Assembly: GCA_030685235.1 (NCBI GenBank)
Contig: MU839092.1
Span: 432,734 to 496,733, forward strand
Length of the DNA: 64,000 nt
Source of the DNA: Copromyces sp. CBS 386.78
Lineage: Eukaryota > Ascomycota > Sordariomycetes > Sordariales > Sordariaceae
Direction: 5' to 3'
Positions 59,790 to 64,000 of the stretch are shown piece after piece. The notes beneath the pieces are model-generated. The model had not been told where the DNA came from, ran no database searches, and saw only the letters and a program-made list of their open reading frames with translations. Positions within the stretch are counted from its first letter, which is position 1, and each line of letters opens with the position of its first letter. The position numbers were made by a program, and so were the translations under genes.

Positions 59790-61187
59790 TGTGAAGGTTT
59801 GAAGATAGTAGTCTCGAATGGGAGTATTTTTGAATGTCTGTTATGGTCTCTTGGAAGTATGATGCAGCGAGCGAGGTACGAAAAGTAGGTATGCTCAGGT
59901 AATCGGAGGGGACAGCGGCACTTTTAAAAGAGACCTCGGACCTTGCATTGAGGAGGGGTTCACGATCAAACAGCTTCGATGGCGGAGGGAGCTTGTGTGG
60001 CCCGCAGTCTGACAAGGGTACAAGGGGAACTTCCTGAGGGAAGAAGGATCGATCCACTCGGTGCCCCATGCCCCCTGCGGCCCAGAATAGCTCCCTTCTT
60101 TGGGAGTTTGGGCTGCTTGCTCCCGTCCTCCCGCCCCATGCGCCTCATGAGCCATTCCAAATCCACTGGGTACCGACTGGCGAGACACAATCTGAGATCA
60201 GTAAACAGAAATCCTAGGCGCTGTGCTGAAACATTTCAGATTGCCTGATGCAGAGTGTCCCCAAAATTAAACTTGGAAGTTTTGCGCGGGACAAAGCCGG
60301 CTATCATACTGAAGGCGTATCCAAAAGGCACGGATGATTACAGAACCAAAGTTTAAGGAACGAGTATTACATATCGGATTTTATGGACTCGACGGCACTA
60401 TGAACTGACGAGATGCTCGAGACAATTAGATTACTCATCGAAGAATGATTCTGGCACAGTCTCGCTCGCGATAAAGCACATCAGCCTCCTGGTATGGCAG
60501 TTGTCCTGAGAAACTTCATTTCCACTTCCAGTTCTCTCTCCGCAAAGTTGCATGAACCGAATCCGCTTTTATTTCTCTACCAACAAACAAATTTTGAAAA
60601 CATACGCGGCGTGGCGTGTCCGTCTTGGATATAAGCCTGGGGAGACAGACACGCATCAACTTCACCGAACATCCTCTCTTCTGCCCTCTCCTCATTCTGT
60701 AGCTTCCCCATCTTGTCATCAACCTTTTCCCTCCCTCCGCCCTTCCTTCTTTTCTTGCTTCGCCCATCTCATTCTATCACCGAGATAGAATAGGTATCCG
60801 TACGTTCCACGTCTTTGAGGAAAATGATGCGCCCATGTAAAAAGAAAAGGCATGGAAAATAACACCCATTTGGTAATACCTATAACCCCTTTCTGAATTT
60901 GCGCAAACGTAGATACGAGCAAAGTAGAAGAAAACCCAGGTAAATTTGCGGCGAGAATGCTTTTACTGCATTGGAGGACATTGCCTATCCAAAGCAGGGA
61001 CTAGATCGCGCGTGGGGTAACTGAGTCGTGTGATCGCTTGTGACTCCTTTGAGGGTGGAATAATTCTCTTCAAAGTCATTGGGGCTGGCAAAACGTGAGC
61101 AGGGCAACATGAGCCATGCACCATGCTTTTCGGAAGAGGCTTTCCGGCGATCGTGAAAAGCTGACGAGATTTCGTCTAGTGTACAAA
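59790..61187. promoter_or_regulatory. intergenic region between eIF4B and the MAPEG-like gene
   Basis: Both neighbours are on the minus strand. This stretch therefore holds the 3' UTR of eIF4B and the promoter of the MAPEG-like gene. Short open frames have no domain. Confidence 0.45.
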
Positions 61188-63353
61188 TTAGTAGGCACGG
61201 TTGGTGCCACGACGGCCCTTGCTGGGGACTGTGACAGTCGTCCAGCCGTCATCTTCTTCGGCGGCAGCGGGAGTAGCGGGAGCCTGCTCTGCGGCGGCAG
61301 CCGGGGCAGCCTGGGCGGGCTGGGCAGCAGGAGCACCGCCGTTCGCACGAGGGCCACGGCCAGAGTCGCTGCGAGGAGCGCGAGGAGCGCGATCAGCGGG
61401 GGCACGGTCGTTGCGGCGAGGTCCGCCAGGAGCGGCACCAGCACGGGGTTCCCTGGGAGCAGAGCGCCAGTTACCGCTCTCGGTGGCTCTGGTCTTGGGA
61501 GCCTCGCGGGGCTCGCGGGGCTCACGAGGCTCACGAGGCTCACGGGTCCTGACGGGGAGCTTCTGATCGGCAGCATCACCGTTGGCGGGCGCAGCACCGG
61601 GGGACTTGACTTCTTCCTCAGCGGCGGGGGCGGGAGCCTCCTCAACGGGCTTCTCAGCCTCAGCCTTCGCAGCCGCGGCATCCGCTTCAGCCTTCTCGGC
61701 CTCGGCCTTAGCAGCGGCCTCCTTGGCGAGGCGCTTCTCCTCCTTGGCCTTCTCATCAGCCTCCTTCTTCTCCTTCAGAGCCTGGAGGCGCTTCTCCTCG
61801 ATCTCGCGTTCGCGGGCGGCAGTGTCGATGGGGCGAGCGGCACCGAAGGGGCTGGCCTTCGAATCAGCCGAAGGGGTCGATCCGGCCTCGGGGGCTTCAG
61901 AGACGGTTCTCTTGGTGAGGTTAAGCTTAGGGCGGCCAACAGGAAGGGCAGCCGCGGGCGCGGGAGAATTGGGAACGCTTCCTTCACGAGACTCGGTAGC
62001 AGGGCGCATCTTGCTGCGCCATTGGTTGTCCTGCTCGGCGGCAGTAGGAGCGCGCTCGGGACGGTCGCCGAACTCGCGGCGGGGGGGACGGGAAGTATCT
62101 TGACGACCCTCGCCGGGGCCCCAAGCAGCGGGGGAAGCCCTCCTATCGTTGCGGAAAGACTCGCCACGGGCCTCAAGGGGACGCGAGCGAGAGGAGTCTC
62201 TAACTTGCTCAGTGGGCTCCTGGGGGGGAAGGGGACCACGCCTCTCCCAGTTACCGAAATCGCGGACCTTGCCATCGTCGGCAGGGGCAAATTCTCTGGG
62301 GGCTCTGCGCTCGCCAAAGTCACGCTGGGGACGGTCACGTCCGGGCAAGTCAGCGAGGGGACCCTTACGCTCCCAGGTAGGGAGGTCACGGCTCGACTCC
62401 ATCCTGTCGCCGTAGCCCTGCTTGGCTGTAAGGCTGTCAATACCATATCAGACGTGACGGATCAATATAAGGGACACATACGGGGATCGGCAATCTTGAT
62501 GCGGATGCTGCGACCGTCGAAGGTCTCTCCATCACGGGTCAAAGCAGTCTTAAGACCCTCAACATCCTTGAACTCAGCATAGGCGAAACCCTTGGGGCGT
62601 TGGGTCTCGCGATCCTCAATGATGCGGACGTTCACGACATCGCAACCCTCAAAGAACTCGGTAACGGACTCGGCGGTCGCATTGTAAGAAAGGTTGCCGA
62701 GATGGGCGGTGAAGGGGGGCCTGGTGGGAAGCTGGGCTGGGCTGATGTTGTCGCGGATGGAGGAATAGCCTGTCATAAACTCTAAGGTCAACACGAGGTC
62801 AAGCCGACCAGTTGTTGGGAGGTTGACGAACCGCGATCAGCATAGGAAGAGCCACCACCATAGGCGGAAGGGCCGCGACGCTCAGTGGGGGGGAGAGGCT
62901 GGGTGCCAGAGGCTAGACGGTGTGTTAGCGAAGCAATATCAAAGACGACGGGGAGAAGGCGTTGCTTACCATAGGTATCCTCGACCTCGTCAGCCCAAGA
63001 GCCGCCGAAAGCTGTACGACATGTCAGCCATGTATCTCATCAAGCGACAGGAACGGGGTAGACATGACCATCCTGCTAGGCGGGTCGGTGCCTTGGCGTG
63101 GAGGGGGAGGGGTGAACTCACAGGGCTCGTTCAAAAATTCGCCCAGAGAAAGCTTCTGGACTTCCTTCTTCTTGGGAGCTGTTGCAAACCCGAATCAGCA
63201 TAAGACGCCAGCGAGAAGACGGCAGGACGGTAGCGTCATGGAGGGGCGCGAGGTATGGAAGGTTGGGTCTGGAGAGTTGTCGACGGAGTCAAGGGGACGG
63301 TGACGGTGACGATGATGGTGATGTCGTCGACGGTAGTGGTGGTGCTCACCCAT
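61188..63353 (-). CDS. tif3: translation initiation factor eIF4B
   Basis: Exons on the minus strand: 63353-63350, 63178-63122, 63011-62970, 62912-62832, 62769-62482 and 62425-61188, giving 569 residues. Exon 1 carries only ATGG of coding sequence. The spliced start is MAPKKKEVQKLSLGEFLNEP, then SFGGSWADEVEDTYG, the conserved N-terminus of fungal eIF4B. The RRM lies at about 76-155 (FTAHLGNLSYNATAESVTEF, KGFAYAEF, GRSIRIKIADP). Seven-like repeats of basic/acidic type follow (RDFGERRAPREFAP, RDFGNWERRGPLPPQ), then a Glu/Lys/Ala-rich helix and a tail with Arg-Glu-Pro repeats. It stimulates the eIF4A helicase during mRNA loading in the cytosol. The intron at 62831-62770 has an unusual GTTCGT donor, but only this splice keeps the frame (ADRG-YSSIRDN). 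Confidence 0.92.
61500..61552 (-). repeat. 9-bp tandem repeat encoding Arg-Glu-Pro
   Basis: GGCTCGCGG/GGCTCACGA units repeat about five times and encode (REP)n near the C-terminus of eIF4B. Such repeats are prone to copy number change. Confidence 0.7.
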
Positions 63354-64000
63354 GATTGCGGTTTTTTGAGAGGCCTACGTGCGACAGACGATGGTCGCAA
63401 GCGTAGACGAGGGGGTGGTTTGCCGGAGAGGAGTAGTCTAGCCGGCTGGGTTGATGGTAATGGCCTCGCAGTGATCGCAGAGCGATGGAGGAGGAGTGTC
63501 GAGTACCGTTGAGAGAGGACTTCGCAGCTGGTGGTACCGACAAAGTGGAAGGGAAGGACGAATGGTAGACGAGGATGGGGGGGGGGGGGTCGCCGTTGGT
63601 TCCGTCGTGATTTCCCAAGTGGATTCAGGATTCGGCGTTGCGGGCAGGTCGACAAAAAATTCGTCTTTTGATAGAAGGTGGAATCCAGTGGAGGGTTAAC
63701 ATTTTTTTTTGCTCGGCATTGAGTGGGCAGGTGGGCTGCGTGGGCAGCTGGTGGGTGAATGTGGGAAAGTGCGTAAGGGTGGGCGGTGCTATGGTTGCGC
63801 TAGTCCATGGGTGGCTTAGCGCAAGTCTACTTTGTACGCACCTCCACCTTTTCGACTTCAACCTTCGAGACCTTGAAAACTGCGCGCTAGCAGACCTGGG
63901 AGGGTTCTTGCGCGCAGAGAGCCCTGTTGCCGCTTTTGGTGCTGCCCGCCCCGACCTTTCTCTGGCACCCCTCTCTGCGGGCCGTCATTCTGGGCTCCCC
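63354..64000 (-). promoter_or_regulatory. 5' leader and promoter of eIF4B
   Basis: The region upstream of the eIF4B start has normal composition, a G-run at about 63579-63589 and a T-run at about 63702-63710. Open frames on both strands lack domains. The window ends here, so any upstream gene cannot be judged. Confidence 0.45.

Noticed and set aside
61116..62582. 488-codon open frame on the plus strand
   Set aside because: Antisense of eIF4B; its Gly/Ser/Leu bias results from the Arg/Glu/Pro/Ala-rich codons of the real gene.
1..64000. CRISPR array, bacterial operon, riboswitch or prophage
   Set aside because: No direct repeat/spacer pattern and no bacterial gene organisation. Spliceosomal introns and fungal gene families show eukaryotic nuclear DNA.

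Overview
The window looks like nuclear DNA of a filamentous ascomycete, most likely a Sordariomycete. It has short GT...CTAAC...AG introns, moderately GC-rich fungal genes (Zn2Cys6 regulator, LaeA-like methyltransferase, Ste50 adaptor, DUF4211 protein), and three very AT-rich blocks in which transposons have been mutated by C-to-T and G-to-A transitions only. That is the mark of repeat-induced point mutation (RIP). Assignments were made by eye; no database search was run.

Layout. 513-6427: a complete but RIP-dead Ty1/copia retrotransposon with 166-bp LTRs and a 5-bp target duplication, about 680 bp upstream of a Zn2Cys6 transcription factor (7113-10608, +). 11445-13978 (-): acetoacetyl-CoA synthetase. 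17469-19460 (+): serine palmitoyltransferase subunit 2. 19961-32393: a 12.4-kb AT-rich island bounded by imperfect inverted repeats. Inside it are a relic of a large Plavaka/CACTA-like transposase (+) and a decayed two-exon gene for a basic, probably nuclear protein (-). 32991-35399 (+): DUF4211 protein. 36731-38872 (-): sucrose-type GPH/MFS transporter. 39108-42978: a PIF/Harbinger DNA transposon with TTA duplications, inverted repeats and relics of both classical genes. 44394-45513 (+): LaeA-like methyltransferase with a one-base frameshift. 47468-49714 (+): endosomal Na+/H+ exchanger. 51297-53045 (+): unrecognised conserved-looking protein. 56337-57904 (+): Ste50-like adaptor. 58986-59789 (-): small MAPEG-like membrane protein. 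61188-63353 (-): translation factor eIF4B.

The host genes are a normal mix of housekeeping, signalling and transport functions and do not form an obvious cluster. The most informative part of the window is its transposon archaeology: three elements of three superfamilies, each with both ends identifiable, each with RIP damage concentrated inside and its outermost bases largely spared. Three tRNA-like segments with Pol III-type A and B boxes are also seen. I did not find a convincing novel defence or biosynthetic system. The least explained item is the decayed nuclear-protein gene carried inside the 12.4-kb element.
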